Of a DNA stretch of 64,000 bases, positions 27,790 to 37,724 are shown one piece after another (the stretch's first letter is position 1; every line of letters starts with the position of its first letter). The notes beneath the pieces were generated by a model that saw only the letters and a program-made list of their open reading frames with translations, was not told the origin of the DNA and ran no database searches. Source of the stretch: Deltaproteobacteria bacterium. Lineage in GTDB: Bacteria; Desulfobacterota_D; UBA1144; Nemesobacterales; UBA2774. A program made the position numbers and the translations under genes. Where the stretch lies: the NCBI GenBank assembly GCA_040223695.1, contig JAVKFU010000015.1, positions 480,534 to 544,533 of the forward strand, read 5' to 3'.

Positions 27790-28032
27790 CTAGTCTTCTT
27801 CGTAGCCGGCAGTCGAGGCCCTTTTGAGCATATCCCTTACAACGCTCAAAGCCTCCTTTGAGGCGCCGCGCCTATCGTCTTTATGCCCGCTTACGCTCAC
27901 TATTACCCTGATGCTCCTTATCCTCCCCTTTATTTTTTCCTCCTTTTCAATATATCCTAATGTGGCCTCGGTCGCGTCCCTCTCGCCGTTATATGTAGTA
28001 TCAATCAGATAAAGGACACCGTAATCAGACAT
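27790..28032 (-). CDS. Small hypothetical protein
   Basis: The frame runs from 28053, but the ATG at 28032 is preferred because GGAGGAGG lies just before it; this gives 80 residues. The chain is soluble, with an alpha/beta look ('GVLYLIDTTYNGERDATEAT', 'IRVIVSVSG'), a Lys/Glu-rich middle and no family I recognise. It converges on the channel gene with a 3-bp gap and stands alone on this strand within the stress island. Confidence 0.6.
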   Translation of the reverse strand: MSDYGVLYLIDTTYNGERDATEATLGYIEKEEKIKGRIRSIRVIVSVSGHKDDRRGASKEALSVVRDMLKRASTAGYEED

Positions 28033-28225
28033 AAAGACCTCCTCCGTCATCAATAAACAGCTTTAGTTTTGCAAATCCGGAGCCAAATTTTATCATGCGG
28101 AAAGGAATATGCATTTTTCCGGGCGGCTTCGCTATGAGTGTCAGAAAATCCGACACACGACACAATCACTCTTTAATCCGCCGTGTAAACGGCTTGTTTA
28201 GAGTTACAATCAGGGTTTCGCGCAG

Positions 28226-28241
28226 CGGCATATTTGTTGCT
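28226..28241 (+). promoter_or_regulatory. Candidate sigma-54 promoter of the CBS gene
   Basis: CGGCATA-TTTG-TTGCT has the exact GG-N10-GC spacing and the TTGCT -12 box; the -24 box is weaker (CGGCATA for TGGCACG). A start near 28252 would exclude the upstream ATG at 28234 and fit the start at 28303. Confidence 0.4.
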
Positions 28242-28302
28242 CTATTCTATTACAGCGAATGTCGATCGGTTTGAGCAAAGTCACACGATTTCGGAGATAA
28301 AT

Positions 28303-28755
28303 ATGAGAGGCAATATAAAGGATGTTCCCGATTTGTTAGATGAGGTCATAAACAGAAACGTCATCACGATTTCCCCTTCTTCCCCCGTCTCGGAGGCGGC
28401 CTACATAATGATGAATGAGGATATAGGCGCACTTGTTATAGTATCGGATAATGATACGAGGCCGGTCGGTATAATTACGGACAGGGACCTTGTTATATCC
28501 GTCATGGCGGAGAGGAGAAACCCGGATGAAGTGACGGTTGAGGAGGTTATGACCAAAAACCCTGTAATCATCGACGAGAATACCGATATATTCGAGATGC
28601 TGAGAAAGTTGTCCGAGCACTCCATAAGAAGGCTCCCGGTAACGAAGCGGGGAAAACTTGCGGGAATCGTGTCTGTCGATGACTTGATTGTGGTTGTGGC
28701 TACCGAACTCGTAAACGTGGCAATAGCTATGAGCAGCAAATCGAAGATTCTTTGA
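28303..28755 (+). CDS. CBS-domain-pair protein
   Basis: The ATG at 28303 follows a GGAG site; the frame opens earlier at 28234 without one. The 150-residue protein holds two CBS domains ('NVITISPSSPVSEAAYIMM', 'VEEVMTKNPVIIDEN') with the 'GIITDRDLV' and 'GIVSVDDLI' strands, the fold that binds adenosine nucleotides. It has no catalytic domain, so it is probably a nucleotide-sensing regulator, similar in design to mycobacterial Hrp1. It is followed after about 100 bp by another Usp gene. Confidence 0.88.
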   Translation: MRGNIKDVPDLLDEVINRNVITISPSSPVSEAAYIMMNEDIGALVIVSDNDTRPVGIITDRDLVISVMAERRNPDEVTVEEVMTKNPVIIDENTDIFEMLRKLSEHSIRRLPVTKRGKLAGIVSVDDLIVVVATELVNVAIAMSSKSKIL

Positions 28756-28852
28756 TATAAGAGAGGAACTAAATATGTTAGACTTATCTGCCTTTGCGCT
28801 CAGTTGGAAATAAAATGGAAGCGCGGAAAATAAATAAAACGGGTAGCTGAAT

Positions 28853-29761
28853 ATGAAAATAAAAAGAATATTATGGGCGACGGACGGCTCGACGGAAGCC
28901 GAGGCGGCGCTTGATTACGCAAAATACCTGGCCGCGCTCACAAAGGCCGAGATTATAGGGGTGCACGTTATACCCCTCCCTGTACAGCTTCTTTTCAAGG
29001 AGCTGAGAGAAGAGGACGTCAAGTTTCATGAATGGGAGTCGAGGGCCGAGAAAAGGGTTGCCGACAGATTCAGCGCCATAGGCAAATCCCTCGATAAGGC
29101 GGGGATTAAATTCGACGGAGTAATACTGAAGGGAATTCCCGGCGATAAGATACGTGAGTTCTCCCGCTTGAGGAAAGCCGATCTGATCGTCATGGGAAAG
29201 CAGGGTCACGGGCTCATTGAAAGCATGATGGTCGGAAGCGAGACCGTAAAGGTCCTTAAGAAATCGCACATACCCGTCCTTGCCGTAAAAGGAGGGGGAG
29301 CGGGGAAAAAGGTCGGCATTAAGAAGATTCTTGTTCCGCTCGACCTTTCCGACGACAACGTATCCGCCCTTAACTATGCCATCGGTCTTTCTACTCTAAC
29401 GGGCGCTGCGGTCACGGTTATCTACGCGCTCAGGCTTGACATGTACGCTCAGGACATGCCCACGGGGGCGCTCGATATAGTGATCAAGCAGTCGGTCCGT
29501 GAGATCGAAAACAGGGTGAGCGACATAAAGCAGAAATTTGAAAAATCCGGCGGTACAAAATTAAAAACCGATGTCAGGACGGAAGTTATTCACGGACTGA
29601 GCCCGGCAATTTCCATAGCGAACTACGCATCAAGAAATGGCAGCGACCTGATAGTGATAAACACGCACGGGAGGACGGGAATCAAGAGACTCATTCTCGG
29701 AAGCGTTACCGAAAGATTGATTCCGGAATCGCCGTGCTCCGTTTTATCACTCAGGCCCTGA
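28853..29761 (+). CDS. Tandem-domain universal stress protein, copy 4
   Basis: The protein has 302 residues and two UspA domains. The first has a full ATP motif, 'GKQGHGLIESMMVGS' (G-2x-G-9x-GS); the second has 'NTHGRTGIKRLILGS', missing the first Gly. It is closest to copy 2 in both domains. It begins a run of four closely spaced genes (kinase, VIT1/CCC1, P-type ATPase) on the same strand; the kinase start is 22 bp after its stop. Confidence 0.9.
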   Translation: MKIKRILWATDGSTEAEAALDYAKYLAALTKAEIIGVHVIPLPVQLLFKELREEDVKFHEWESRAEKRVADRFSAIGKSLDKAGIKFDGVILKGIPGDKIREFSRLRKADLIVMGKQGHGLIESMMVGSETVKVLKKSHIPVLAVKGGGAGKKVGIKKILVPLDLSDDNVSALNYAIGLSTLTGAAVTVIYALRLDMYAQDMPTGALDIVIKQSVREIENRVSDIKQKFEKSGGTKLKTDVRTEVIHGLSPAISIANYASRNGSDLIVINTHGRTGIKRLILGSVTERLIPESPCSVLSLRP

Positions 29762-29783
29762 CAGTACGTCAGCACTTGAACGA

Positions 29784-31394
29784 ATGCTAAACGAAGATAG
29801 TGTGAAGAGGTCGGATTTAATCGATTTCCTTCTTAAACCCTCCGCCTACCCTCATAACCCCGACAAAGTAATTCACATACAAACACACGCCTCTGATGTT
29901 TTCGTCGTGCCTCCCTACGTGTACAAAGTAAAAAAACCCGTGGACTTCGGATTTCTGGACTTTTCCACTCTGGAAAAAAGAAAGCTGTTTTGCGAAAAAG
30001 AAATAGAGCTAAACAGAAGGCTTTGCGGGGAAACATATATAGGAGTGGAGGAAATTAAATTCAAAGACGGCGCATTTGCCTTTTCAGGGGAAGGGGAGAC
30101 AGTCGAGTACGCCGTTAAAATGAATAAGCTCCCGGAGGAGAAATTTCTTATTAATATCCTCGGAAGGGGGGAAGCGACCGAGGAGAATTTCACAAGACTG
30201 GCTCGCAAACTGAGAGATTTTTACAGCGGGCAGACTACCGGGACAGAAGTGCTCGATTACGGGGCGCCCGAGAGGATAAAGGTAAACATTGACGAAGTCC
30301 TCTCTATCTCAAGAACATTCACGGACACTACGCTGTCTCCCGCACAGTATAACGCGATCAGCTTTTATAACGGGCAATTCTTCGCAAACAAAACCGGCCT
30401 GCTGCTTAAAAGAAAAGACGAAAATTATATTAAGGACTGCCACGGCGATCTGCATCTGGAACATATAAATTTCGCCCCCCCGGAAATCTGTATTTACGAC
30501 TGTATAGAGTTCAACGAAAGGTTCAGGTACATAGACATCGCCTCCGACATAGCGTTTCTGGCAATGGACCTCGATTACAACGGCTACTACGGCTTCTCCG
30601 GCTTCTTCGTTTCCGAAATCCAAAAAGAAATGGATGACAATACAATGGGAGAGGTTATTGACTTTTACAAGTGCTACAGGGCCTGCGTAAGGGGGGAAGT
30701 GGAGAGTATAAGGGGGACTGAAAAGGAAGTGCCGGAGGAGGGCAAACGTCTCGCGCTCTCAAGGGCGGAGAAATATTTCAAACTCGCCTTGAGATATGCC
30801 CTTTTCGGCTCCCCTCCAGTGGTAATCGTAACCTTCGGGATAATCGGCACGGGAAAATCAACGCTCGCCGGGAAGCTTGGAGAAGAGCTGGGCGCAAATG
30901 TAATATCCTCGGATTATATAAGGAAAGAGATAACCGGTATGGCCGCTCAGGAGAAGAAATACGAAGGTTACGACAAGGGTATATATTCCCCGGACATGAC
31001 GGAAAGGACTTATAGAGAGCTGCTCGCGCGCGGAGGGGAGGAAATAAAAAAACACAATATCGTTATCCTTGACGCGAGTTTTTCAAAGCTTAAATGGAGG
31101 GAGCTGCTCGCGCGAGACGCCTGGCTAGAGAGATATGAGGTTTACTACTTCAGAACCGATGCCCCGGAGGCGGTCATACGGGAGAGGCTCATAAAGAGAG
31201 AGCTTGAGGGAGCCTCCGTATCCGACGCCCGGGTAGAGATAATGGACAGATTTATGAGGGAGTTCGAGGAGCCGGAGGAGCTTCGGGACAAGAGTTATTT
31301 CACCGTAAATACTGTGGGGGATGAAGGCGGGATTATAGATTCCCTCTTTCGGGAAATTATTTCAAGGCAATTCTCTACCGAAGCCGGAGAATAA
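29784..31394 (+). CDS. Bifunctional APH-like / P-loop kinase-like protein
   Basis: This 536-residue protein has two halves. About residues 20-335 resemble aminoglycoside phosphotransferases (COG2187 type), with the catalytic loop 'CHGDLHLEHINF' (219-230) and 'CIYDCIEFN'. About residues 345-530 are a P-loop kinase (COG0645 type) with Walker A 'GIIGTGKST' (352-360). Drug resistance is unlikely; this fusion often sits by universal stress genes, and from memory Rv2004c of the DosR regulon has the same design. The substrate is unknown. The VIT1/CCC1 gene starts 3 bp after its stop. Confidence 0.8.
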   Translation: MLNEDSVKRSDLIDFLLKPSAYPHNPDKVIHIQTHASDVFVVPPYVYKVKKPVDFGFLDFSTLEKRKLFCEKEIELNRRLCGETYIGVEEIKFKDGAFAFSGEGETVEYAVKMNKLPEEKFLINILGRGEATEENFTRLARKLRDFYSGQTTGTEVLDYGAPERIKVNIDEVLSISRTFTDTTLSPAQYNAISFYNGQFFANKTGLLLKRKDENYIKDCHGDLHLEHINFAPPEICIYDCIEFNERFRYIDIASDIAFLAMDLDYNGYYGFSGFFVSEIQKEMDDNTMGEVIDFYKCYRACVRGEVESIRGTEKEVPEEGKRLALSRAEKYFKLALRYALFGSPPVVIVTFGIIGTGKSTLAGKLGEELGANVISSDYIRKEITGMAAQEKKYEGYDKGIYSPDMTERTYRELLARGGEEIKKHNIVILDASFSKLKWRELLARDAWLERYEVYYFRTDAPEAVIRERLIKRELEGASVSDARVEIMDRFMREFEEPEELRDKSYFTVNTVGDEGGIIDSLFREIISRQFSTEAGE

Positions 31395-31397
31395 AAA

Positions 31398-32114
31398 ATG
31401 GAAGGAATAGTCAAATCCGAAGCTAAAATCAGCTCCTACCTTTCGGACTTCGTTTTCGGCGGAATCGACGGGGCGGTTACGACCTTTGCAGTGGTAGCGG
31501 GGGTGGCGGGTGCTTCCCTTTCGCCCACTATCGTGCTGATTCTCGGATTCGCAAACCTGTTCGCGGACGGATTCTCCATGGCCGTCGGAAACTACCTGAG
31601 CACAAAATCGAGGAAGGAGTTCGCCGAGAAGGTGAGGAAATCCGAGGAACACTCGGTCCACAATATCCCCGAGGAAGAAACCGAGGAAATAAGGGATATA
31701 TTCTCCAGGAAAGGCTTTAAAGGCCGGCAGCTCGAAGAAGCCGTCGAGACGATAACGGGAAACAAGGATATTTGGGTAGATACAATGATGAAGGACGAAT
31801 TCGGGATATTCGAAGACCACACCTCCCCGGTTAAGAGCGGGGCGGTTACGTTCGTATCATTTAACCTGATAGGGTTCATACCTCTTCTCGCTTATGTCTG
31901 GGCATATTTTATCGGGCCCCTAAAAACCGATACCTTCGCAATTTCCGTGGTTCTGACTTCCTGCGCGCTTTTTATAGTCGGTTCGGTAAAGGGAAGAATA
32001 ATGGAGCACAGGTGGTATTATTCGGGTCTCGAGACCTTCTTTGTCGGGGGCGCGGCCGCCCTCATAGCGTACATCGTCGGCTATCTCTTAAAAGGCCTAG
32101 CTCAATTTGGATAG
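31398..32114 (+). CDS. VIT1/CCC1-family iron/manganese transporter
   Basis: This 238-residue membrane protein has five hydrophobic helices. The first two carry the family pattern 'DFVFGGIDGAVTTFAVVAG' and 'NLFADGFSMAVGNYLS'; between helices two and three lies the acidic cytoplasmic segment ('EEETEEIRDIF') that binds metal in this family. Members export Fe2+ or Mn2+ from the cytoplasm or into stores. It is translationally close to the kinase gene, with the P-type ATPase 65 bp downstream. Confidence 0.85.
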   Translation: MEGIVKSEAKISSYLSDFVFGGIDGAVTTFAVVAGVAGASLSPTIVLILGFANLFADGFSMAVGNYLSTKSRKEFAEKVRKSEEHSVHNIPEEETEEIRDIFSRKGFKGRQLEEAVETITGNKDIWVDTMMKDEFGIFEDHTSPVKSGAVTFVSFNLIGFIPLLAYVWAYFIGPLKTDTFAISVVLTSCALFIVGSVKGRIMEHRWYYSGLETFFVGGAAALIAYIVGYLLKGLAQFG

Positions 32115-32179
32115 CGTCCGGTCGCATTTTATAGAGCCATACGAATACAGAATCAATTTCCGGGAATTAATGACAATCT

Positions 32180-34858
32180 ATGGATATTAAAGCTCCCTAC
32201 AGCATCGAGCCAGACGAGCTACTCGGACTTTTAGACGTTTCCGCGGAAACCGGCCTTAACAGCGCGGGCGCCTCGGAGCGGCTTCGTAAATACGGCAAAA
32301 ATCGCCTGGCCGCCGCAACGCGCCTGAGCGCGTGGACTATCCTGATTAGACAGCTCAAAAGTCTTATAGTCGCGCTTCTGACGGTAGCCGCGATCATCTC
32401 TATCCTTTTTGGAGATTGGCCCGAGGGAATAGCGATAATAGCTGTCATCCTTATAAACACCGCAATCGGGTTCTTTACCGAAATCAGGGCGGTAAGATCG
32501 ATGGAAGCCCTCTACAAGCTCGTACGCATTGATGCCAAGATCAGGCGGGAGGGAAACGTAAAAGTGCTCCCTTCCGAGCAGATCGTCCCGGGGGATATCG
32601 TTATCCTCGAAGCGGGCGACATTGTTCCGGCCGACCTCAGGATCATAAAGGCCTCCAACATCGAGTCCAGCGAATCCTCGCTCACAGGGGAATCCGTCCC
32701 TGTCGGCAAAAATACGGAAGCTGTATCCGAGGACACGCCCATTGCCGACCGTACAAATATGTTGTTCATGAGCACCCCCATAACAAAAGGCAGAGGGGAA
32801 GGAGTGGTTACGGCCACGGGACTCAATACCGAGATAGGGCGCATCAGCGCTCTCGTCCAGGAGGCCGAAGAGGAAAAAACCCCGCTCGAGAAGAGCCTCG
32901 ACCGTTTAGGGAACAAGCTCATATGGGTAACCATTCTTCTTGCGGTGCTCGTGATCATAACCGGGATTCTCCGGGGCAGGGACATACTGCTCATGGTGGA
33001 GACAGGAATCGCACTTGCCGTAGCCGCGATCCCGGAGGGACTTCCCGTTGTGGCTACAATCGCCCTTGCGAGAGGCATGCTCAGGATGGCCGAGCGGAAC
33101 GCTCTTGTAAACCGCCTGAGCGCCGTCGAGACCCTGGGCTCGACAAACGTAATATGTACGGATAAAACCGGCACGCTCACTGAGAACAAAATGAGCGTTG
33201 AGCTGATAGCAACCGATTCGGGAGCTGTCCGGATAGTAGAGGGAGGGAAAGAGGGAGAGGCTGCTTTTCTGGTAGACGGGGTCAAGGAAAATCCCCGTGA
33301 GGACGATATTTTAATGAAAGTCCTCGAGACAGGAGTGCTCTGCAACACTGCGTCTTTAAACGGCAGCTCTGAAAAAAACGCAGACGCAATCGGCGACCCT
33401 CTCGAAATAGCTCTGTTAATCGCGGGATTAGACGCAGGTATCGATAGAAACGAACTGTTGTCGCGCTATCCCGAGACCGGCGTTGAGCCTTTCGACAGAT
33501 CCGTAAACATGATGGCGACTTTTCATAAATCGGACGGCGTTTACAGAGTAGCGGTAAAAGGCGCCCCCGACTCGGTCCTTGAATCTTCCACTTCAATTCT
33601 CACCGAAAAAGGGGAGATGGAGTTGACAAAAGAGACGAAAGAGGAGTGGAGCGAAAAAAACGAAGAGCTCGCCGGAAGGGGCTACAGAATAATAGCCCAC
33701 GCGGAAAAAACTGCCGGAAGCCCGGACGAAGAACCATACGCAAATCTCACATTCCTCGGTCTCGTATGCCTTCTCGACCCTCCGCGCTCCGACATAAGGG
33801 AGTCGATTGAGAGGTGCCTTGAGGCCGGCATTAAAGTAGTAATGGTAACGGGAGATCAGCCGTCCACGGCGAGAAACATAGCTCATGCGGTAGGCCTTGT
33901 GGAAAACGAGGAAGCGAAGGCTATACATGGAAAGGACCTGAGAAATATAGAGGGCCTGTCCGAACGAGATAAAGAGGACATATCCGGGTCGCTAATACTA
34001 GCCCGTGTGAGTCCTGAGCAGAAACTCGACGTCATCTCGTTATATCAGGAGAGAGGAAACGTGGTCGCTATGACAGGGGACGGTGTAAACGACGCCCCCG
34101 CCCTCAAACAGGCGGATATCGGAATCGCGATGGGCCTGAGAGGGACGCAGGTTGCGAGAGAAGCCGCGGATATAGTTTTAAAAGACGACTCCTTTTCGAC
34201 GATAGTACACGCAATCGAGCAGGGACGAACCATATTCGGAAATATAAGAAAATTCATTTTCTATCTGATCTCCTGTAACGTAAGTGAAATAATGGTCGTA
34301 ACCATAGCTTCGTTCGCTTCTATACCATTGCCCATACTCCCTCTTCAGATTCTGTTTCTGAACCTCGTTACAGATGTCTTCCCCGCGCTCGCGCTCGGGA
34401 TGGGAGAAGGGAACGAAAATATAATGAAAATGCCGCCCAGGGAACCGGGGGAGCCGATAATAACCAGAAGAAGCTGGCTCGGAATCGCCGGATACGGTCT
34501 GCTCATAACGGCGGCAGTCCTGGGAGCCCTCCTAATATCCATAAAAGAACTGGGATTCGACGACCAGAGGGCGGTATCCGTCTCATTTCTTACGCTCGCC
34601 TTCGTTCAGCTGTTTCACGTATTTAACATGAGAGAAGCCCGTTCCGGCCTTGTTAAAAACGAGGTAACGCGGAATAAATACGTGTGGGGCGCGATCATGC
34701 TTTGTGCGGTAATTATCCTTACCGCCGTATATTTCACCCCCGCGGCTCAAGTTTTGAGTGTAGCAAACCCCGGCGCCGACGGATGGACACTCGTTATAGC
34801 GATAAGCCTCATTCCACTGGTAATCGGTCAGGCGCTTAAGTACGTATTAAGACCCTGA
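32180..34858 (+). CDS. Cation-transporting P-type ATPase (Ca2+/PMR1-like)
   Basis: This 892-residue ATPase has an N-terminal cation-ATPase domain, the actuator 'SLTGES' (167-172), 'PEGLP' in helix 4 (285-289), the phosphorylated D328 in 'TDKTGTLT', the hinge 'MTGDGVNDAPALKQADIG' and a set of C-terminal helices with 'NLVTDVFPALALG'. The helix 4 and 6 patterns fit type II Ca2+ pumps more than heavy-metal pumps. In the same type of stress regulon in mycobacteria the pump is CtpF. It is the last gene of the Usp-kinase-transporter run. Confidence 0.9.
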   Translation: MDIKAPYSIEPDELLGLLDVSAETGLNSAGASERLRKYGKNRLAAATRLSAWTILIRQLKSLIVALLTVAAIISILFGDWPEGIAIIAVILINTAIGFFTEIRAVRSMEALYKLVRIDAKIRREGNVKVLPSEQIVPGDIVILEAGDIVPADLRIIKASNIESSESSLTGESVPVGKNTEAVSEDTPIADRTNMLFMSTPITKGRGEGVVTATGLNTEIGRISALVQEAEEEKTPLEKSLDRLGNKLIWVTILLAVLVIITGILRGRDILLMVETGIALAVAAIPEGLPVVATIALARGMLRMAERNALVNRLSAVETLGSTNVICTDKTGTLTENKMSVELIATDSGAVRIVEGGKEGEAAFLVDGVKENPREDDILMKVLETGVLCNTASLNGSSEKNADAIGDPLEIALLIAGLDAGIDRNELLSRYPETGVEPFDRSVNMMATFHKSDGVYRVAVKGAPDSVLESSTSILTEKGEMELTKETKEEWSEKNEELAGRGYRIIAHAEKTAGSPDEEPYANLTFLGLVCLLDPPRSDIRESIERCLEAGIKVVMVTGDQPSTARNIAHAVGLVENEEAKAIHGKDLRNIEGLSERDKEDISGSLILARVSPEQKLDVISLYQERGNVVAMTGDGVNDAPALKQADIGIAMGLRGTQVAREAADIVLKDDSFSTIVHAIEQGRTIFGNIRKFIFYLISCNVSEIMVVTIASFASIPLPILPLQILFLNLVTDVFPALALGMGEGNENIMKMPPREPGEPIITRRSWLGIAGYGLLITAAVLGALLISIKELGFDDQRAVSVSFLTLAFVQLFHVFNMREARSGLVKNEVTRNKYVWGAIMLCAVIILTAVYFTPAAQVLSVANPGADGWTLVIAISLIPLVIGQALKYVLRP

Positions 34859-34964
34859 TTATCCGTTATAAACTTATAATCGAGTAAAATCACTTCCGAG
34901 TCCCAGCCGCGGTTTTAAGGGGAGCAGGTTTAAAAAACCGCCAGTATAAATTAGAATATATAAA

Positions 34965-36692
34965 ATGAGCTACAGGGAATCCGATCAGTGCGGCAGATTT
35001 CTGGCCAAGCTTAGAGCACAGGGCAAGGAAAAAGGCCTAGTTCAGTACACATACAACCCTCCCCTTCAAAGGGTGATGGATATAATCTCAATAGTCATGC
35101 TTGTGGCCGCAATACCGGCTGCCTGGTATTTCGGCAAGTGGTATTACGCCCTGATTCTGGGTCTTGCCGCATTGTTCACGTTTTCGATCAGGGAGCTGTT
35201 CGTTCAGGACGACAGGACTCTTATCAGGATATACGGGCCGCTGGGCAGAGTACGCTATCTGTTCGAGGACACGTTCAGGGACAAATATCTTCAGTACTTC
35301 AACGAGACGAACACAAACGGGAGGCCGATTCCGAGGATAGTCAGGGACTACATATATCAAAAGGCAAAGCGCATAAAGCCGCTTTCGAGCTTCGGAACCG
35401 AACTCGACATGTTCGATCTCGAAAACACCGCGCAGTCTCACATACTGCACCGCAACTTTACCGGCGCTCATACCAAGGCAGGCTACGAGGTCATAATCGG
35501 GGAGAAAAGACCGGAGGTGAGACCGTTTAAGGTAAGGAATATTCTGAACGTCTCAGCCATGAGTTACGGATCCATAAACTGGAAGGCCGCCGAGTGCATA
35601 AGCATAGGCGCCCGGGACGTTGCCTACGTAAACACCGGGGAGGGAGGATACGGCCCGCACGGAGTCGCCGGAAACGACGTAATATTCCAGATCGGCACGG
35701 GCAAGTTCGGCGTGGGGAAAAACTTCGAATTGAATGACGGCATGCATACACGTCTTCTGGACGATGCTCTTCTCAAGGAACTCGTCCGGGAGCACGATAA
35801 TATAGGGATGATTCAGATCAAGATTTCCCAGGGGGCCAAGCCGGGAATGGGCGGTGTGCTGCCCGGCGTAAAGGTTACCCCTGAGATAGCGGCTGTGAGA
35901 AAGGTAGAGCCCTGGAAAACCGTCATAAGCCCGCCCCAGCATGCGGAATGTATCGCCTCCACACCGGGAGACTCCGTACTCAAGCTCATGGAATTCATAA
36001 AAAGGGTAAGGAAGCTCACCGGGCTTCCTGTCGGTATAAAAATGTGTGTGGGCAGGATCGAGGAGATCGATCTTCTGATAGAGGCAATGAAGCACACCGG
36101 AGACGGCCCGGATGCCATACAGATAGACGGGGCCGACGGAGGCACAGGCGCGGGAGAGAACATTTATATGAACTACGTCGGTTACGGGAGCGCGTTCGAG
36201 ACCACCTACTATCTGGATAAAAAACTGAAAGAGGCAGGGCTCAGGGACAGTGTAACGATAAGCTGCTCGGGAAAGCTGTTCACGCCCGCGCACGCCGCTC
36301 TCGCCTTCGCCGTGGGAGCGGACGTAATCGACACGGCAAGGGGCGCCATGCTCGCGCTCGGATGCATACAGTCCTTAAAGTGTCATACCAATGAATGCCC
36401 TACTGGAATCACCACTAACAGTAAATGGAGAATACACGGCGTTAACCTGCCTGAAAAATCCACGCGGATACATAATTATCTGACGGGGTTTCACAGGGAC
36501 ATGCTCGACCTTACGGAAGTGCTCGGTCACAGCGACCCGCGCGATATAAACCCCAGTGATATAAGGATCATCAGTTATAAAAACGTTTTTGTCAGGTTTT
36601 TCGATGAAGACCCGTTCGGGGTCTATCTGCCTTCTAATCCGGGACTGGAAGAATCGATAGACGATCAGCTTTACAGAAGCCTGAAAAGCTGA
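34965..36692 (+). CDS. FMN-binding glutamate synthase-family protein, membrane-anchored
   Basis: The protein has 575 residues. The N-terminal 80 residues carry two hydrophobic segments. The remainder is the FMN barrel of glutamate synthase ('NVSAMSYGSINWKAA', 'DGADGGTGAGE', 'GADVIDTARGAMLALGC') and the 3Fe-4S-type Cys set C467, C473 and C478 in 'CIQSLKCHTNECPTG'. It lacks the amidotransferase and small-subunit partners, so it is a standalone family member, not a proven glutamate synthase. It lies 106 bp after the P-type ATPase on the same strand. Confidence 0.8.
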   Translation: MSYRESDQCGRFLAKLRAQGKEKGLVQYTYNPPLQRVMDIISIVMLVAAIPAAWYFGKWYYALILGLAALFTFSIRELFVQDDRTLIRIYGPLGRVRYLFEDTFRDKYLQYFNETNTNGRPIPRIVRDYIYQKAKRIKPLSSFGTELDMFDLENTAQSHILHRNFTGAHTKAGYEVIIGEKRPEVRPFKVRNILNVSAMSYGSINWKAAECISIGARDVAYVNTGEGGYGPHGVAGNDVIFQIGTGKFGVGKNFELNDGMHTRLLDDALLKELVREHDNIGMIQIKISQGAKPGMGGVLPGVKVTPEIAAVRKVEPWKTVISPPQHAECIASTPGDSVLKLMEFIKRVRKLTGLPVGIKMCVGRIEEIDLLIEAMKHTGDGPDAIQIDGADGGTGAGENIYMNYVGYGSAFETTYYLDKKLKEAGLRDSVTISCSGKLFTPAHAALAFAVGADVIDTARGAMLALGCIQSLKCHTNECPTGITTNSKWRIHGVNLPEKSTRIHNYLTGFHRDMLDLTEVLGHSDPRDINPSDIRIISYKNVFVRFFDEDPFGVYLPSNPGLEESIDDQLYRSLKS

Positions 36693-36744
36693 TTCTTTCC
36701 AGGCGGAACCCCTTAGACCCTAACCGCGTAAGGAATAAGTTTCA

Positions 36745-37722
36745 CTACGTCGGATCAGACACAATCTTGTATATTACGCTGTTCCCGCTGTAAAACGGCT
36801 GGTAGTAAGCTCCGCCGAAGAGAAAGTACGTCGCGCCGCCGACTTGAGTTTTCTGCGCTCCGTCGGGAAGGTACTGTACCATTGCCCCCACGGGAGGCTC
36901 GGCTACCCTGTATCCGTTGCCGGCGCGGGAGTAAAAAGCTCCCCCGCAGTCGAAATATTCGCCCCCTCCGGCATACACTGTACTGCAGCTCGGCGGAAGT
37001 GAAACGACCACAGCGTTAACCGGGGGCGGTACCACCACGTATTGATTGTCCTGAGGCGCGTAGTACACGCCGTCGGAGTAATAGAAAGGATTTCCTTCCA
37101 CGTAAACTGTGTTGTAGGACGGAGGAAGGCTCGCTATCGCCGCGCCGACCGCCAGGCCGCCCGCGAACGCCCAGCCGGAGTAGTAGCCGTTCCATGAGTT
37201 CCAATAACCGTGCCAGTAATTGTTGTAGTAGTTATCATTATAAATATTGACGGTGTTGTTATTGAAGTTATCTATGTCGTTACGCCTGTTCTCCTGATTG
37301 TTAGAAATGGAGTCCTGTCTGTTCTCTTGATTGTTCCCGATAGAATCCTGTCTGGATGTCTGATTGTCGGATATGGCGCCCTGCCGGGAGCTGATATTTT
37401 CCTGCCTGTTCTGACTCCAATTGCCGCTGTCCTGGCCCTGCACGCGGCCTGAGCCGAGATTGCCCGCCTGATAGCCGCCGTAGTTAGAGCCCCTGTCGGA
37501 GCCGAGACTGTTCCCTGAGTACCTGACGCTACCCATACCCCTGCCCCCGTACCCTGAACCGCCGAAACCGCCGCCTCCGCCCCGATATCCTCCTCCGCCG
37601 AAGCCTCCTCCGCGTCCGCCGCGGGCATACGCATAGGGAGTGAGTATCAGACCGATAAGCACGAGAACAGCTATCACGGTCATAAGAAAATATTGTTTGC
37701 CGGATTTTTTGTCTTTATACAT
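36745..37722 (-). CDS. Exported Gly-rich DUF6515-like protein
   Basis: The ATG at 37722 follows 'GGAAGGGGGAT' and starts 2 bp after the stop of the DUF2092 gene; the frame further upstream overlaps that gene and is not used. The 325-residue protein has a signal peptide, a Gly/Arg/Tyr tract ('ARGGRGGGFGGGGYRGG'), a polar tract with several 'NNQENRQDSI'-like repeats, then three copies of a 40-45 residue beta unit with 'GGAYY' or 'DGVYY'. That repeated C-terminal unit is the DUF6515 pattern. It is probably an outer-surface protein; the function is not known. Confidence 0.7.
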   Translation of the reverse strand: MYKDKKSGKQYFLMTVIAVLVLIGLILTPYAYARGGRGGGFGGGGYRGGGGGFGGSGYGGRGMGSVRYSGNSLGSDRGSNYGGYQAGNLGSGRVQGQDSGNWSQNRQENISSRQGAISDNQTSRQDSIGNNQENRQDSISNNQENRRNDIDNFNNNTVNIYNDNYYNNYWHGYWNSWNGYYSGWAFAGGLAVGAAIASLPPSYNTVYVEGNPFYYSDGVYYAPQDNQYVVVPPPVNAVVVSLPPSCSTVYAGGGEYFDCGGAFYSRAGNGYRVAEPPVGAMVQYLPDGAQKTQVGGATYFLFGGAYYQPFYSGNSVIYKIVSDPT

Positions 37723-37724
37723 TG

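Noticed and set aside
29784-31394. Aminoglycoside resistance gene
   Set aside because: The APH-like half is fused to a P-loop kinase and lies in a stress operon; the family is not tied to drug resistance.
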